A stretch of DNA of 64,000 nucleotides. Origin: Blasia pusilla. Taxonomy: Eukaryota > Marchantiophyta > Marchantiopsida > Blasiales. The position numbers were made by a program, and so were the translations under genes. The notes below the pieces were generated by a model, which searched no databases, had not been told where the DNA came from, and saw only the letters and a program-made list of their open reading frames with translations. Of this stretch, positions 11,342 through 21,608 are shown in pieces. Numbering within the stretch: the stretch's first letter is position 1; each line of letters begins with the position of its first letter. The stretch is from positions 7,564,001-7,628,000 of the forward strand of contig CM114274.1 of the NCBI GenBank assembly GCA_050084515.1, given 5' to 3'.

Positions 11342-11964
11342 CTCCCCGTTCCAAATCCCCGAACCTTCAATCCACCAGCTCTAAACTTCGGAGAAGTAAA
11401 TAGCAAATCCTCCTCTAGATTCTCTCAGTCGCGAATTTGAGCGAATTATTGTTTTCCGCTTCCGCAATCAAACCGCATACCGAACTGAGCTCACGCACAT
11501 CACATACGCAAACTTCCTTCTACCGTATCTGAGCATCTGCTGACTCCAGCAAACTCCTACAGAGGCACGCGCAAAATTTGAAATTCCTCTAGACGTGAAA
11601 GAGCAAAGCGACCGAAAGCGGAAGTGGTAGTTCCAGAGTTTGGAAAACGCTGGCGCCTCCGTCGTTACGAGCGGGAAAGCGCGGGAAATTGTGGGTTTAT
11701 TTAGGGGAGCAGAACATTTCCTAGTCACAAAATTACTTGACGAATTCGAAAGAAAATTAAAGAAAAAAATTAAAATGTATTATATTCATTAATAGGATAA
11801 GAGAGTAGGATTAATACATAAGGAGTGAAGAATAGAAAAGAAATTTAATTTAAGAGGAGAATATGAAGGGTCAGTAGGCAAGTGTGAACACATAGTAGAA
11901 TAAATCCAACCTCCATTATTAAATGGGTGAAAAGTTGTAAGTGTGGAGACAAAGTGTTTAAGAG
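11342..11964 (-). promoter_or_regulatory. Presumed 5' UTR and promoter region of RPA2
   Basis: This is the region upstream of the RPA2 start codon on the - strand. It is GC-moderate to about 11700 and AT-rich beyond. I see no clear TATA box whose spacing I can defend. A mini-Helitron begins at 11965, about 620 bp upstream of the ATG. Confidence 0.35.
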
Positions 11965-12126
11965 TTAGTGTATAGCCCGTGAAGGGAAGAGATTAATGAT
12001 TGCACACAAATTCAAAATTTTTTTTGCTCCCATAGCATGCGATATATTTTCTTAGTGCGCAATTGCCACGTGTCAAATAGAGAGGTGTTTGCAAATCAAG
12101 AAGGCACTCTCCCATAATAATATAGA
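11965..12126 (-). mobile_element. Mini-Helitron (162 bp) upstream of RPA2
   Basis: On the - strand it begins TCTATATTATTATGGGAGAG at 12126, preceded by the expected A. It ends with CCCTTCACGGGCTATACACTAA at 11965. The terminus CACGGGCTATACACTA is shared with a Helitron-type end at 29910-29925. The 3' flanking base is C, not T, so the last base or flank has changed. There is no coding capacity. Confidence 0.55.
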
Positions 12127-12598
12127 TTAGTAAGATGCACATGCAATGCACCGGAGCACACCTAATCCCACAACCCAACATCAATTGCCAAACACACCTA
12201 ATCCCCCATAACCAGAGCACACATCTCCAATTCACGAGGATCCCTTGACGACGTCGATCGCTCAAGCGGTTCTGCAAGAGCCCTTCACGCAAATGCAGCG
12301 AAAGCACATTACATGATCCTAGAGAGGTCTCGGCATACCCCTCGCCCGACCTTTACAAAGAATAATCGGAGACTACCATAGTGGAGAAACGCCCCACGCT
12401 CAAAATGCTCGTGCACAGCACACCACAATGCAACAAAACGTATGAGAGGAGAGGGGAGGAATCCCTACCCTTTTTGCAAGGATTTTGTTGTACGGCAAAA
12501 GAGATCGGTAATCGCTACGGTTCCGATTCATCTTCTCCGATCTCAAATCCTTTTCCCACCGTGAACCTGATAATTAAAACACCTCCTCTTTCGCCAAT
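12127..12598. other. Non-coding stretch, with a second Helitron-like 3' end
   Basis: Directly abutting the TC end at 12126, the - strand sequence GGTGCATTGCATGTGCATCTTACTAA looks like the 3' terminus of another Helitron, placed head-to-tail. The rest, to 12598, holds no supported gene. The ORF at 12381-12647 crosses into LTR sequence and is not credible. Confidence 0.35.
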
Positions 12599-12681
12599 GT
12601 CAACATACATCGCTGACATACCATACTCACATACATACATAACATAGACGAGAGCATCCACAAACACAAGTGTACCACAAC
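12599..12681 (-). repeat. Extra LTR 5' fragment abutting the LTR of element A
   Basis: These 83 bp repeat the segment at about 13076-13155, that is, the first bases of the LTR read on the - strand (ending plus-strand 'gtaccacaac'). They sit directly outside the other end of the A LTR, with no bases between. The same arrangement occurs at B and C. Confidence 0.75.
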
Positions 12682-13155
12682 TGAAATCTGTGAAAGACCT
12701 ACTGTCATAAAACACATATACAATCACGTACAATCGAGCCAAACCCACTCCACGATGGGAGAATCTAGGTCGAAGCTTGGAAACACCATAGCCAAGAGCT
12801 CTACTCACTACCAAGGCTAACTCCCAAGCGCAGCAGGCTCAACTCAAAGAACTGACTATTCTTTGAGTGCACTCCACCTTATATCCTCCAACCTAAGAGC
12901 GGGCCCTACTGGGAAAGTCATCCCCAACTGAGTAACCCCCAACCCTATGTATGAAACCGCATCTCTACCAAGCCACTACGGTCCTACATAAGGAATGGCC
13001 TCTACTAGCACACTATACTCTACGACATAATCCGTATGGTCATGACAGTTGTCGTGCGAATCCACATCGTCATACAACATACATCGATGACATACCATAC
13101 TCACATACATACATAACATAGACGAGAGCATCCAATAACACAAGTGTACCACAAC
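12682..13155 (-). repeat. 3' LTR of element A (474 bp)
   Basis: The right edge is set by the polypurine tract of the internal region, and the left edge (plus-strand TGAAATC, so the LTR ends in CA) by comparison with the B LTRs. It contains a short hairpin near 12840-12865, where CTCAAAGAA is followed by TTCTTTGAG. It shows about the same length and layout as the B left LTR. Confidence 0.8.
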
Positions 13156-13180
13156 TCGCCCCCCTAACTGGCGGTTAGGT
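13156..13180 (-). other. Polypurine tract of element A
   Basis: On the - strand the sequence GTTAGGGGGGCGAG immediately precedes the LTR start. The same G-run is present at element B (19194 onward, slightly mutated) and element C (57327 onward). This is the expected plus-strand primer site of an LTR retrotransposon. Confidence 0.75.
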
Positions 13181-13328
13181 CCCTCTAACTCCCAGGTAGC
13201 CCTATACATCTACTACATGCTATACACCTTCTTGGGTGCCCGAATCAGAAGGCCGGGTGCTAGGTTGTCCCATCGTTAGTCGCACATTTGTAATCCATAT
13301 CATGCAAAGATCAAGTCATCTACCTCTC

Positions 13329-13860
13329 CTAAGTACATCGAGGACAAACCCACCTTCCAGTAGGAACAACATCCATACGTGGAGTCAAACACATCGTGTG
13401 CCAACCCCTAAAACACCGATCACACACCAACATACGGGCTACGTTACCAACAGACCCACACAACATACACCTCAAGCTAGCACGTATCATGGCTAAGCTT
13501 GGGTCAACACTACCATCCACATTTGGAAGATGACATGGCGCACAATTACGCACATGGTCCTTCCAAACAACTCCATCACGACCCTCCAACATGAGAACTC
13601 CGAAGCTAACACTCGCGACTTTCGTAAAATAGTGCGCCTGCCGTCACATCCAACATTGTCGGTGCAATCTGCTGAAAATAGACATAGTCCCCACATGGAA
13701 CCTCACGAATCGATGGTCGATAACCTCCACCCGAATGGTTGCATACCGCAACGTATCCCCTGTGTTGAGCAATGGCAAGATTCTCAAAGGATGTTGGCAT
13801 AACTCTCCGAAAAGAGCTCCGCCCGAGAACACACCCTCATCCACATCTCGGGTCATCAAG
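13329..13860 (-). pseudogene. Integrase C-terminal tail and PHD finger, element A (frameshifted)
   Basis: The reading passes through three frames: about 13859-13644, then 13696-13493, then 13592-13329. The last carries a C4HC3 PHD finger with pairs CMLC, CDRC, the WHTMC histidine-cysteine pair and CPRC, followed by a threonine and the stop at 13329. PHD fingers usually read methylated or unmodified histone H3 tails. Upstream lies the WKDHVRNCAPCHLP block, the conserved integrase tail. At least two frameshifts separate it from the integrase core, so this copy is dead. Confidence 0.85.
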
Positions 13861-13862
13861 GT

Positions 13863-14870
13863 TCACCACCTCACTCGACTCCCGATGAATTCTTTTTTGG
13901 CAAGTCCGGATCTCGGCCAGTATAACGAAAAATAAGGTGAGAAGGAAGCCAAGGATGCTTGGCGATCGAACCTATACCCCATGGCTAACCATGGCAACTG
14001 AATATCCCAGTCTCCAAGATGCCCCTTCTGTAGGCCATACTTGCACAATGCCCTCTTCATCGTCTGAACCACACGCTCAACCAAACCATCCGCCTCTGGA
14101 TGATCTCGAGACGTGGTCCAATGATCAATCAACGCCTTGTCACACAAGACCTGAAACTCACCCTGAAACTCTGTACCCTGGTCGGTCAGCACTTCAGCTG
14201 GTGCACCAAAATGACTAAGCACTCTATCAAGAAACGCATACGTTGTTCCCTCACTTGCCTTGTCCGGTAATGCCACCAACTCAATCCACTTGGAGAAGTG
14301 CTCCACCATCACCAACACATATCGATGATGTCGTACAGTCAACGGTAACGGTCCCGCAAAGTCCACACTCCAACGGTAACCCAACCCCATAATAGGCAAG
14401 GGGTGTAATTGTGGTGTAGGGGCATTGAATGATGCCCTCACCCGGTCACAAACCATACAACGTGACACCAACTGCTGCACTTGAGTATGCATGCCACGCC
14501 ACCAATACTGGCCAAGGAGTAAGCTATACGTTTGCTTTACCCCAAAATATCCCAACTCCTCATGAGCATGTCGCACAATGCGCTCTCTCTGAGCCAAATG
14601 TGGCACTACTTGTACTCTACCATCCTCCCACACGCGGAGAATATGTGTTCCCTCCAATCGATACCTCTTAGCACGTTGAAGAACACGGTCTCGCTCCTTG
14701 GCACTCATTATGCCTGGCACCCTACTGGTACGTAGGAACTCCAACACCAACGCATCATCATGAATATCACGCTGATCTGTACCACCATCTCCAACCTTAG
14801 GATCTGAAGGCTGGCCATCTACCCTCTGACTAGAGTAAGATATCATGTGATCCTCCATACTAGAGTCCAC
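13863..14870 (-). CDS. Integrase, element A
   Basis: This is a Ty3/gypsy-type integrase that would insert the cDNA into chromosomes. The open frame has 335 residues. The zinc-binding N-domain has H103 and C138/C141 (RCMVCDRV), but the second histidine of the HHCC set is tyrosine (GYFG at 107-110, where element C has GHFG). The catalytic triad is D170 (SVDFAGPLP), D230 (VLTDQGTEF) and E265 (EADGLVERV), giving the DD35E spacing. The ORF starts just after a nonsense codon (TAG for the TGG kept in B), so it was part of a longer polyprotein. It ends at a frameshift ahead of the tail and PHD finger. Confidence 0.9.
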   Translation of the reverse strand: MDSSMEDHMISYSSQRVDGQPSDPKVGDGGTDQRDIHDDALVLEFLRTSRVPGIMSAKERDRVLQRAKRYRLEGTHILRVWEDGRVQVVPHLAQRERIVRHAHEELGYFGVKQTYSLLLGQYWWRGMHTQVQQLVSRCMVCDRVRASFNAPTPQLHPLPIMGLGYRWSVDFAGPLPLTVRHHRYVLVMVEHFSKWIELVALPDKASEGTTYAFLDRVLSHFGAPAEVLTDQGTEFQGEFQVLCDKALIDHWTTSRDHPEADGLVERVVQTMKRALCKYGLQKGHLGDWDIQLPWLAMGYRFDRQASLASFSPYFSLYWPRSGLAKKEFIGSRVRW

Positions 14871-14876
14871 CCCTAA

Positions 14877-15311
14877 CTAACATAAAAAGGCGGATGCATG
14901 CCAACCTGGCACCATCTCATCATCAACCTTGCCATGCCATCTAGCCCCAGTTGTATCCTCTTGGCTAGTACATGGGTTCCTACTCAACCCATCAGCATCA
15001 AGGTTGGCAACTCCAGGTCTATGTACCACCTGGAAGTCATACTCTTGTAAGATAAGAGCCCACCGTGCAAGCTTCCCTGTAAGCTTGTCAGACTCCATCA
15101 ACCACTTGAGCGGCTGGTGATCAGTAACAAGGGTAAACTGTGTGCCAAAGAAGTAACATCTAAAGTGTGCCACAGCCCACACTACTGCCAAGCACTCTCC
15201 CTTATATGAACTATAGCACGACTCCGCTGCATTATTCGAATGACTTGCATAGGCCACCACAAACTCCATGTGCTCATCATCATGTTGTGTCAACACCGCT
15301 CCAAGTCCCAA
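14877..15311 (-). CDS. RNase H domain, element A
   Basis: The domain degrades the RNA strand of the RNA-DNA hybrid during cDNA synthesis. Visible motifs are the GLGAVLTQHDDE start, the active-site region YSSYKGECLAVVWA and the TDHQPLKWLMESDKL block, ending in the LARWALILQEYDF...HRPG tether typical of Ty3/gypsy. The first catalytic aspartate (HTDWS in B) lies beyond the frame break near 15330, where A has lost a base. The stop at 14877-14879 is the Trp-to-stop change that cuts the polyprotein. Confidence 0.88.
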   Translation of the reverse strand: MGLGAVLTQHDDEHMEFVVAYASHSNNAAESCYSSYKGECLAVVWAVAHFRCYFFGTQFTLVTDHQPLKWLMESDKLTGKLARWALILQEYDFQVVHRPGVANLDADGLSRNPCTSQEDTTGARWHGKVDDEMVPGWHASAFLC

Positions 15312-16339
15312 CCTACTCCAATCGTGTGTAACTGAAATGGGCCCCCGATAGGTCTCCTCAAGATAGGCGCCGCCACCAACTGGGCCTTAAGCTCCACAAA
15401 AGCTCTCTCCTGATCATCGCCCCAATGCCACTCTTGATCTGATTTCAGAAATTGGTTCAAAGGCTTTGCCATAGCACTAAATCCCTTCACATACCTCCGA
15501 TAGTAGTTCGCCAATCCCATGAATGCCCGAACTCTGCTCACATCTACCGGGCGCGGAATAAGTGCAATAGCCTCCACCTTTGCTTGCTGAACTCCCAAAC
15601 CACTTGGATAGATCACATGACCCAAGTACTCAACATCCTCATGGAAGAACTTACACTTTCCTGGATGCAAACGTAGACCATGAGCTTTCAACCGCTCAAA
15701 CACCATCTGCAAATGTATCTGATGCTCCTCCACCGAGTTACTGAACACCAAGATATCATCAATGTAACACCGAACAAAATCCAACCCTCCTAGGATCCTG
15801 TCCATCACTCTCTGAAACTCGGCAGGCGCATTCTTCAACCCAAAGGGTAAGAATTTCCACTGGTACAAACAATCCTTGCCATGAGAGTTGACACCCCAAA
15901 ATGCTGTCTTGGCCTTGTCACTCTCCCGAATCGGCAATTGGTGATATCCTGCCCGAAGATCCAAAGTACTGAAAATCTTTGCCTGTCCCACCACATCAAA
16001 GATCTCCTCAGGTGTAGGCATGGCATACCTATCGGCCTTGGTTTGCCGATTGATAGGACGGTAATTTCCACACATCCGCCTATCCGTGTAGTTGCCATGC
16101 ATATCCTTTTTAGCAGGCATGACAGTGGCTGATGCATACTCTCCATACGACAACTCCACTAATCCAACCTCCAAAAGGTCCAACGTCCTACTCTGAATCA
16201 GGTCCCTCTCCATATCACTATATCGGTAGGGACGACAGAAGATTGGCGTATCACTAGCCAAATCAATCCGTATACCGGGTCCAACCAAAGAATCCAACTC
16301 CTTCATGCTAAAGGCAAAACAACTCCTATAAGCACGCAT
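15290..16339 (-). CDS. Reverse transcriptase, element A
   Basis: This is the RNA-dependent DNA polymerase of a Ty3/gypsy element, 349 residues open. Catalytic aspartates are D127 (FSTLDLRAGYHQ) and D194-D195 (CYIDDILVF). FLPFGLKNAPAEFQ is motif C/D context, and the thumb/connection shows VEYLGHVI and FMGLANYYRRYVKGFS. In the block usually written CGDYRPIN, A has CGNYRPIN. It overlaps the DNMT frame upstream by 14 bases in another frame, so a frameshift separates the two domains in this copy. The last residues are out of frame past about 15335. Confidence 0.92.
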   Translation of the reverse strand: MRAYRSCFAFSMKELDSLVGPGIRIDLASDTPIFCRPYRYSDMERDLIQSRTLDLLEVGLVELSYGEYASATVMPAKKDMHGNYTDRRMCGNYRPINRQTKADRYAMPTPEEIFDVVGQAKIFSTLDLRAGYHQLPIRESDKAKTAFWGVNSHGKDCLYQWKFLPFGLKNAPAEFQRVMDRILGGLDFVRCYIDDILVFSNSVEEHQIHLQMVFERLKAHGLRLHPGKCKFFHEDVEYLGHVIYPSGLGVQQAKVEAIALIPRPVDVSRVRAFMGLANYYRRYVKGFSAMAKPLNQFLKSDQEWHWGDDQERAFVELKAQLVAAPILRRPIGGPFQLHTIGVGWDLERC

Positions 16340-16919
16340 TTGAACTCTCAGCGTCGTTTCTCACCTCTCGTAAGCTTGGGCCCAAGTAATGGCTCCCAAG
16401 TCTCCTCCTTTGGCATACTAGAGGGAGAGGACGATGCCATTGGTCGCTACTCTGAAACCCCTCACAAGATGGTACACCCTTAGCTACACCATCATCTGAG
16501 CAAATAACTCCTCCACCAACATGAGCAACCAACTCCACATGCCCAGCCATTACATCCCATTTACTCCAAGGATGCAAAATACTACTCTCCTCACCCCCAG
16601 CCGATGCCTCTACCGTCCCGGTAGCCATCGAGCTCATTACAAGGGGTGGAAGACCCACAGACATAGTCCAAAGTTGACGTTGCTCGGCCATACCAAGACT
16701 CAAAATCCAAGTCAAACAATTCAGGTCCATGGCCTGACCCAACACATGACGTCGTGAAGCCTCAGAAATAGAAGCAACCATTGTCACACCAGTAGCAAAT
16801 CCCATCGCATGCTCTCTCTCATCAACGTTAGGCTCCACCAATTGTCGCACATGAGAATCCCATACAAGCCCCGAACCACCTTCCTTGTAGGCATGTGACG
16901 AGAGAAAACTCACACACAT
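16326..16919 (-). pseudogene. DNMT C-terminal half (motifs IX-X), element A
   Basis: The segment encodes the end of a cytosine-5 DNA methyltransferase. It has VSFLSSHAYKEGG, then the motif IX region EREHAMGFATG and motif X (RRHVLGQAMDLNCLTWI), followed by a 100-residue linker rich in His, Gly and Val that leads into the RT. It matches the B protein from 22479-22940 almost residue for residue. The N-terminal half with motif I and the catalytic Pro-Cys is absent on this strand. A fragment with motifs IV-VIII lies head-to-head on the + strand from 16913. Confidence 0.88.
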
Positions 16920-17352
16920 TGCATTGTTGGGGGCGCAGGACCTTGAGAGGGTTGGTCCTGTGGATTTGGTGATTGCTGGATGGCCATGTCAAGGTCATAC
17001 ACGTGCAGGTCGTGGTGAGGGATTACACGACCCTAGGTCTCGATTGTTTTGGGAGATGTTACGGGTGTTACGACACCTTCAGGTTCATCAATCACGTGCT
17101 CCAGCTTACATTCTGGAGAATGTTCCATTGTTGGGTGACACTCGGACCCGGATGATGGCGAGTGTTCATGAGGTGCGGTCTTGGATTGGACCAGCAGTGT
17201 TGTTGGATGCAGCGCAAGTTGGCTCGCGTGCACATCGTCCACGCTTGTGGTGGACAAACTTGTTGCCTAGGGAGGTTCTACGTCGAGCATATGATGCAGT
17301 GCAACGGGATCCTTGCCTTACCGTGGATAGTATCTTGGATACTGGGCGATGA
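16913..17352 (+). pseudogene. DNMT catalytic fragment (motifs IV-VIII), inverted
   Basis: On the opposite strand to element A, this open stretch encodes the middle of the same methyltransferase. Motif IV is GWPCQGH with the catalytic Cys codon at 16987-16989, motif VI is ENVP, and motif VIII is GSRAHRPRLWWTN. The fragment begins at the HIALLG-like point of B and ends after ILDTGR with a stop at 17350-17352. Motifs I, IX and X are missing. It abuts the - strand DNMT half of A, so either an inversion broke one gene or a second copy was captured. What follows on the right is not DNMT but a helicase-like fragment, which favours capture or a complex rearrangement. Confidence 0.88.
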
Positions 17353-17399
17353 ATTATGCACAATGCTTATGATTCATTCATAAAGGCCCACACCTGAGT

Positions 17400-17740
17400 G
17401 CTCAATATGTCAAAAACTATTTGGAAATGCTTCTATAGTTAAAATTCAGGTCTTATCAGATGCACTTGCATCTCCTAATTTCCTGGACTTGTTGCAAGAT
17501 CCAAAATTTCATCAAATACCCTTTATTGCAATAGGTTGTAAGGTAATGCTTACTTTTAATATAAACTTGAAAGTGCATGTTGCTAATGGTGCAATTGCTA
17601 TTGTACAAGACATACTCTATATAGATAATGAAGTTTCTACTATTTTTGTCTGTATATGTTCATCAAGTTACACTATAAGCATCACTAGATCAAACTATAC
17701 TATTCTTCAACACAGTTCAAACTAGAAGTATTGCGAAAAA
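17400..17740 (+). pseudogene. PIF1-like helicase fragment
   Basis: The frame near 17489-17640 reads IGCKVMLTFNINLKVHVANG followed by AIAIVQDILY. This resembles the late part of PIF1/Helitron-type helicases, where a block of the form GxKVML..NI....LVNGAxGxV is conserved. No Walker A or B box is present. It is a small captured or relic piece, possibly from a Helitron or from a host PIF1 family gene. It lies directly behind the DNMT fragment in the same orientation. Confidence 0.6.
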
Positions 17741-17983
17741 ACTTTTCCCTTGTCTATGGGCTATGTAATGAATGCCCATAAAAGTCACATCTTGACTATA
17801 CATGGAAAATACGTTCTAGTAATCAAAGTTGCTTTTGCACTAGATATGTGTATGTCATGCTCTCATGGATCCGCACTAGAAGTCAGTTAAGGATCCTAGG
17901 TACCCTACAATCTTTTGATTTTATTACATACGGGCAAGAAGTTTGGGTTGCACATGCTACTTTCACTATAATTGTGTTCACAA

Positions 17984-18576
17984 TGCAGAATGGCTTCAAG
18001 TGATAGTACCACAAGGTCTAGGGGTAAGAAAGTTGTTGGAGGAGCAGCTCGAAACCAAAGTTTGTCTTATATGCAACAAATTCAGCAAACTGACACAACT
18101 ACCTTGCCGACCCATGAGAATGAGCCCAACCTCTCTCCAATGATGTTTCCCTTCAATGTAGGAGACCATCTAGGAGAGCTTGCCATAGTAGTACTTCCAC
18201 TGGTCGTGCTACTACATACTACACCAACTTTGTTCCAATGAACATCCATGAAGAAATTGAATCAAGACTCTCTGAAGCTGAATCTCAAGTTGGAAAATTG
18301 GCGATACATTTAGGGTTACAAGAGGACCTTGTTTCATCTCTGTATGAAGAGATTGACCAGCCAAAGGAGCAGATTAAGTGCTATTCTAAGAAGTTAAGGG
18401 ATGGAAGTTCCTACTTCAAGGACTTCCTAAAGGATGTGCAACCTATGATTGGTGGCAACCCAAAGCCAACTTCAACTGTAGGCCAATATAATTTAGTCAC
18501 TACTCTGCCTGTGATAGGATTTTTTACTATCTTATGGTTCTCAAGTTTTGTTCTTTCATGCTACAAAGTGCTCTAA
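17984..18576 (+). CDS. Unrecognised fragment with a coiled-coil-like segment
   Basis: One frame starts MASSDSTTRSRGKKVV at about 17990, and after a frame change another (18238-18576) reads MNIHEEIESRLSEAESQVG and continues with charged, heptad-like sequence. I recognise no family. The two frames may have been one gene. It sits between the helicase fragment and the LTR repeat at 18613 and may belong to the same inserted block. Treat it as a possible gene fragment only. Confidence 0.25.
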
Positions 18577-18612
18577 TGTAATTCATAGAACCAGATTTCA
18601 CTCCATCAACTT

Positions 18613-18718
18613 TGTCGTGCGAATCCACATCGTCATACAACATACATTGCTGACATACCATACTCACATACCTACATAACATAGACGAGAGCATCCACAA
18701 ACACAAGTGTACCAGAAC
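18613..18718 (-). repeat. Extra LTR 5' fragment abutting the LTR of element B
   Basis: About 106 bp are nearly identical to 19089-19193, the beginning of the B LTR on the - strand. The fragment touches the other end of that LTR with no spacer, giving an LTR-end/LTR-start junction. Left of 18613 the sequence is unrelated. Confidence 0.8.
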
Positions 18719-19193
18719 TGAAATCCGTGAAAGACCTACTGTCATAAAACACGTATAGAATCACATACAATCAAGCCAAACCCACTCCAAAATGGGAGAA
18801 TCCAGGTCGAAGCTTGCGGGAACCACCATAGCCAAGAGCTCTACTTACTACCAAGGCTAACTCCCGACGCAACAGGCTCAACTCAAAGAACTAACTATTC
18901 TTTGAGTGCACTCCACCTTATATCCTCCAACCTAAGAGCGGGCCCTACTGGAAAAGTCACCCTCAACGGAGTAACCCCCAACCCTATGTATGAAACCGCA
19001 TCTCTACCTAGACAGTACGGCCCTACATAAGGTACAGCCTCTACTAGCACACTATACTCTACGACATAATCCGTATGGTCATGACAGCTGTCGTGCGAAT
19101 CCACATCGTGATACAACATACATCGCTCGCATACCATACTCACCTACATGCATAACATAGACGAGAGCATCACAAACACAAGTGTACCACAAC
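18719..19193 (-). repeat. 3' LTR of element B (475 bp)
   Basis: It begins with TGAAATCC on the plus strand and ends before the PPT. It pairs with 28066-28433 and matches the A LTR along its length. It contains the same small CTCAAAGAA/TTCTTTGAG hairpin near 18880-18905. Confidence 0.85.
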
Positions 19194-19366
19194 TCGTCCC
19201 CCTAACTGGCGGTTAGGTCCCTCTAACTCCCAGGTAGTCCTATACATCTACTACATGCTATACACCTTTGTGGGTGCACGAATCAGAAGGCCGGGTGCTA
19301 AGTTGCCCCATCGTTAGTCGCACATCTGTAATCCATATCATGCAAAGATCAAGTCATCTACCACTC

Positions 19367-20780
19367 CTAAATACATCGAGGACAAATCCACCTTCTTGTA
19401 GGAACAACATCCATACGTGGAGTCAAACACATCATGTGCCAACCCCTAGAATATTGATCACACGCCAATATACGGGTTGCGTTACCAACAGACCCACATA
19501 ACATACACCTCAAGCTAGCACGTATCATGGTTAAGCTTGGGTCAACAGTACCATCCACATTTGGAAGATGACATGGCGCACAATTACGCACATAGTCCTT
19601 CCAAACAACTCCATCACGACCCTCCAACATGAAAACTCCAGAAGCTAACATCTCGTCCACTCGTAAAATAGTGTGGCCTGCTGTCATATCCAACGTTGTC
19701 GGTGCAATCTGTTGCAAATAGACATAGTCCCCCACATGGAACCTACGAATCGATGGTCGATAACCTCCACCCCGAATGGTTGCATACCGCAACATATCCC
19801 TGTGTTGAGCAATGGCAAGATTCTCAAAGGTTGTTGGCATAACTCTCCGAAAGAGCTCTGCCCGCTGAGAACATACCCTCATCCACATCTCTGGGTCGTC
19901 AAGGTTCACCACCTTACTAGACTCCCGACGAATTGCTTCTGGAAAGTCTAGATCTCGGCCGTATAACAGAAAATAAGATGAGAAGGAAGCCAAGGATGCT
20001 TGGCGACTGAACCTATACTCCATGGCTAACCATCGCAAGTGAATATCCCAGTCTCCAAGATGCCCCTTCTGTAGGCCATACTTGCTCAATGCCCTCTTCA
20101 CCATGTGAACCACACGCTCAGCCAAACCATCCGCCTCTCGATGATCTCGAGACGTGGTCCGATGATCAATCAACGCCTTGTCACACAAGACCTGAAACTC
20201 TGTACCATGGTCGGTCAGCACTTCAGCTGGTGCACCAAAATGACTAAGCACTCTATCAAGAAATGCATACGCCGTTCCCTCACTTGCCTTGTCAGATAAT
20301 TCCACCAACTCAATCCACTTGGAGAAGTGCTCACCATTACCAACACATATCGATGATGTTGTACAGTCAACGGTAACGGTCTCGCAAAGTCCACACTCCA
20401 ACAGTAACCCAACCCCATAATAGGCAAGGGGTGTAAGTGTGGTGAAGGGACATTGAATGATGCCCTCACCCGGTCACAAACCATACAACGTGACACCAAC
20501 TGCTGCACCTAAGTATGCATGCCACGCCACCAATATTGACCAATGAGTAAGCTATACGTACACTTTACCCCAAAATATCCCTACTCCTCATGGGCATGTC
20601 GCACAATGCGCTCTCTCTGAGCCAAATACGACACTACTCGTACTCTACCATCCTCCCACACAAAAAGAATATGTGTTCCCTCCAATCTATACCTCTTAGC
20701 ACGTTGAAGAACACGGTCTCGCTCCTTGGCACTTACTATGCCTGGCACCCTACTGGTCCGTAGGAACTCCAACACCAACG
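19367..20780 (-). pseudogene. Integrase with C-terminal PHD finger, element B
   Basis: Integrase core and PHD are in one open frame at 19367-20330, which shows that the PHD finger is really part of the integrase polyprotein. Core residues visible are TDHGTEF (second Asp) and EADGLAERV (Glu). The first Asp (SVDFARPLP) lies in the overlapping frame 20508-20215, so one frameshift lies near 20330. The N-domain is at 20778-20581 and is cut by a stop before GYFG. The PHD finger has CMLC, CDQY, WHMMC and CPRC: one of its zinc cysteines has become tyrosine (C to Y in the second pair). The frame ends at 19367. Confidence 0.9.
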
Positions 20781-20837
20781 CATCATCATGAATATCACGC
20801 TGATCTTACCACCATCTCCAACCTTAGGATCTGAAGG

Positions 20838-21608
20838 CTAGCCATCTATCCTCTGACTAGAGTAAGATGTCATGTGGTCCTCCATACTAGAGTCCACCCC
20901 TAACCAACATAAAAAGGCGGATGCATGCCAACTTGGCACCATCTCCTCATCAACCTCGCCATGCCATCTAGCCCCAGTTGCATCCTCTTGGCTAGTACAT
21001 GGGTTCCTACTCAACCCATCAGCATCAAGGTTGGCAACTCCAGGTCTATGTACCACCTGGAAGTCATACTCTTGTAAGATAAGAGCCCACCGTGCAAGCT
21101 TTCCTGTAAGCTTGTCAGACTCCATCAACCACTTGAGCGGCTAGTGATCAGCAACAAGGGTAAATTGTATGCCAAACAAGTAACACCTAAAGTGTGCCTC
21201 TGCCCACACTATTGCCAAACACTCTCCCTCATATGAACTGTAGCGCGACTCCGCTGCATTATTCGAACGACTTGCATAGGCCACCATAAACTCCATGTGC
21301 TCATCATCATGTTGTGTCAACACCGCTCCAAGTCCCAACCTACTCCAATCAGTGTGTAACTGAAATGGGCGCCCTCTGATAGGTCTCCTCAAGATAGGCA
21401 CCGCCACTGACTGGGCCTTGAGCTCCACAAAAGCTCTCTCTTGATCATCTCCCCAATGCCACTCCTGATCTGATTTCATAAATTGGTTCAAAGGCTTTGC
21501 CATAGCACTAAATCCCTTCACATACCTCCGATAGTAGTTCGCTAATCCCATGAATGCCCGAACTCTACTCACATCTACCGGACGAGGAATAAGTGCAATA
21601 GCCTCCAC
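20838..21608 (-). pseudogene. RNase H domain, element B
   Basis: Two ORFs (21608-21141 and 21128-20838) are separated by a stop in the DHQPLKWL block. HTDWSRLGLGAVLTQ gives the first catalytic Asp, followed by YSSYEGECLAIVWA and then the HRPGVANLDADGLSRNP tether. In B the Trp before LGVDSS, mutated to a stop in A, is intact and the frame runs on into the integrase linker. Confidence 0.88.

Larger units (their letters stand above)
12682..16919 (-). mobile_element. DNMT-gypsy element A (3' part)
   Basis: The element reads on the - strand: DNMT C-terminal half, reverse transcriptase, RNase H, integrase, PHD finger, polypurine tract, 3' LTR. The 5' part (LTR, Gag, protease, DNMT N-terminal half) is missing. 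The element is cut at 16919, where a + strand DNMT fragment begins. It is very close to element B by eye over the whole shared length. Disabling changes include a TGG to TAG stop between RNase H and integrase, a frameshift near 15330, and frameshifts in the integrase tail. Confidence 0.9.

Noticed and set aside
12381-13209. ORFs inside and beside the A LTR
   Set aside because: They cross LTR edges and are equally present in non-coding LTR copies of B.
13329-13592. A stand-alone small PHD protein gene
   Set aside because: The same finger is in one frame with integrase in B and C, so it is the end of the retrotransposon polyprotein.
17033-17257. - strand ORF within the inverted DNMT fragment (also its mirror at 23127-23351)
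   Set aside because: It appears in both DNMT copies only as the antisense frame of the methyltransferase; the sense strand has the catalytic motifs.
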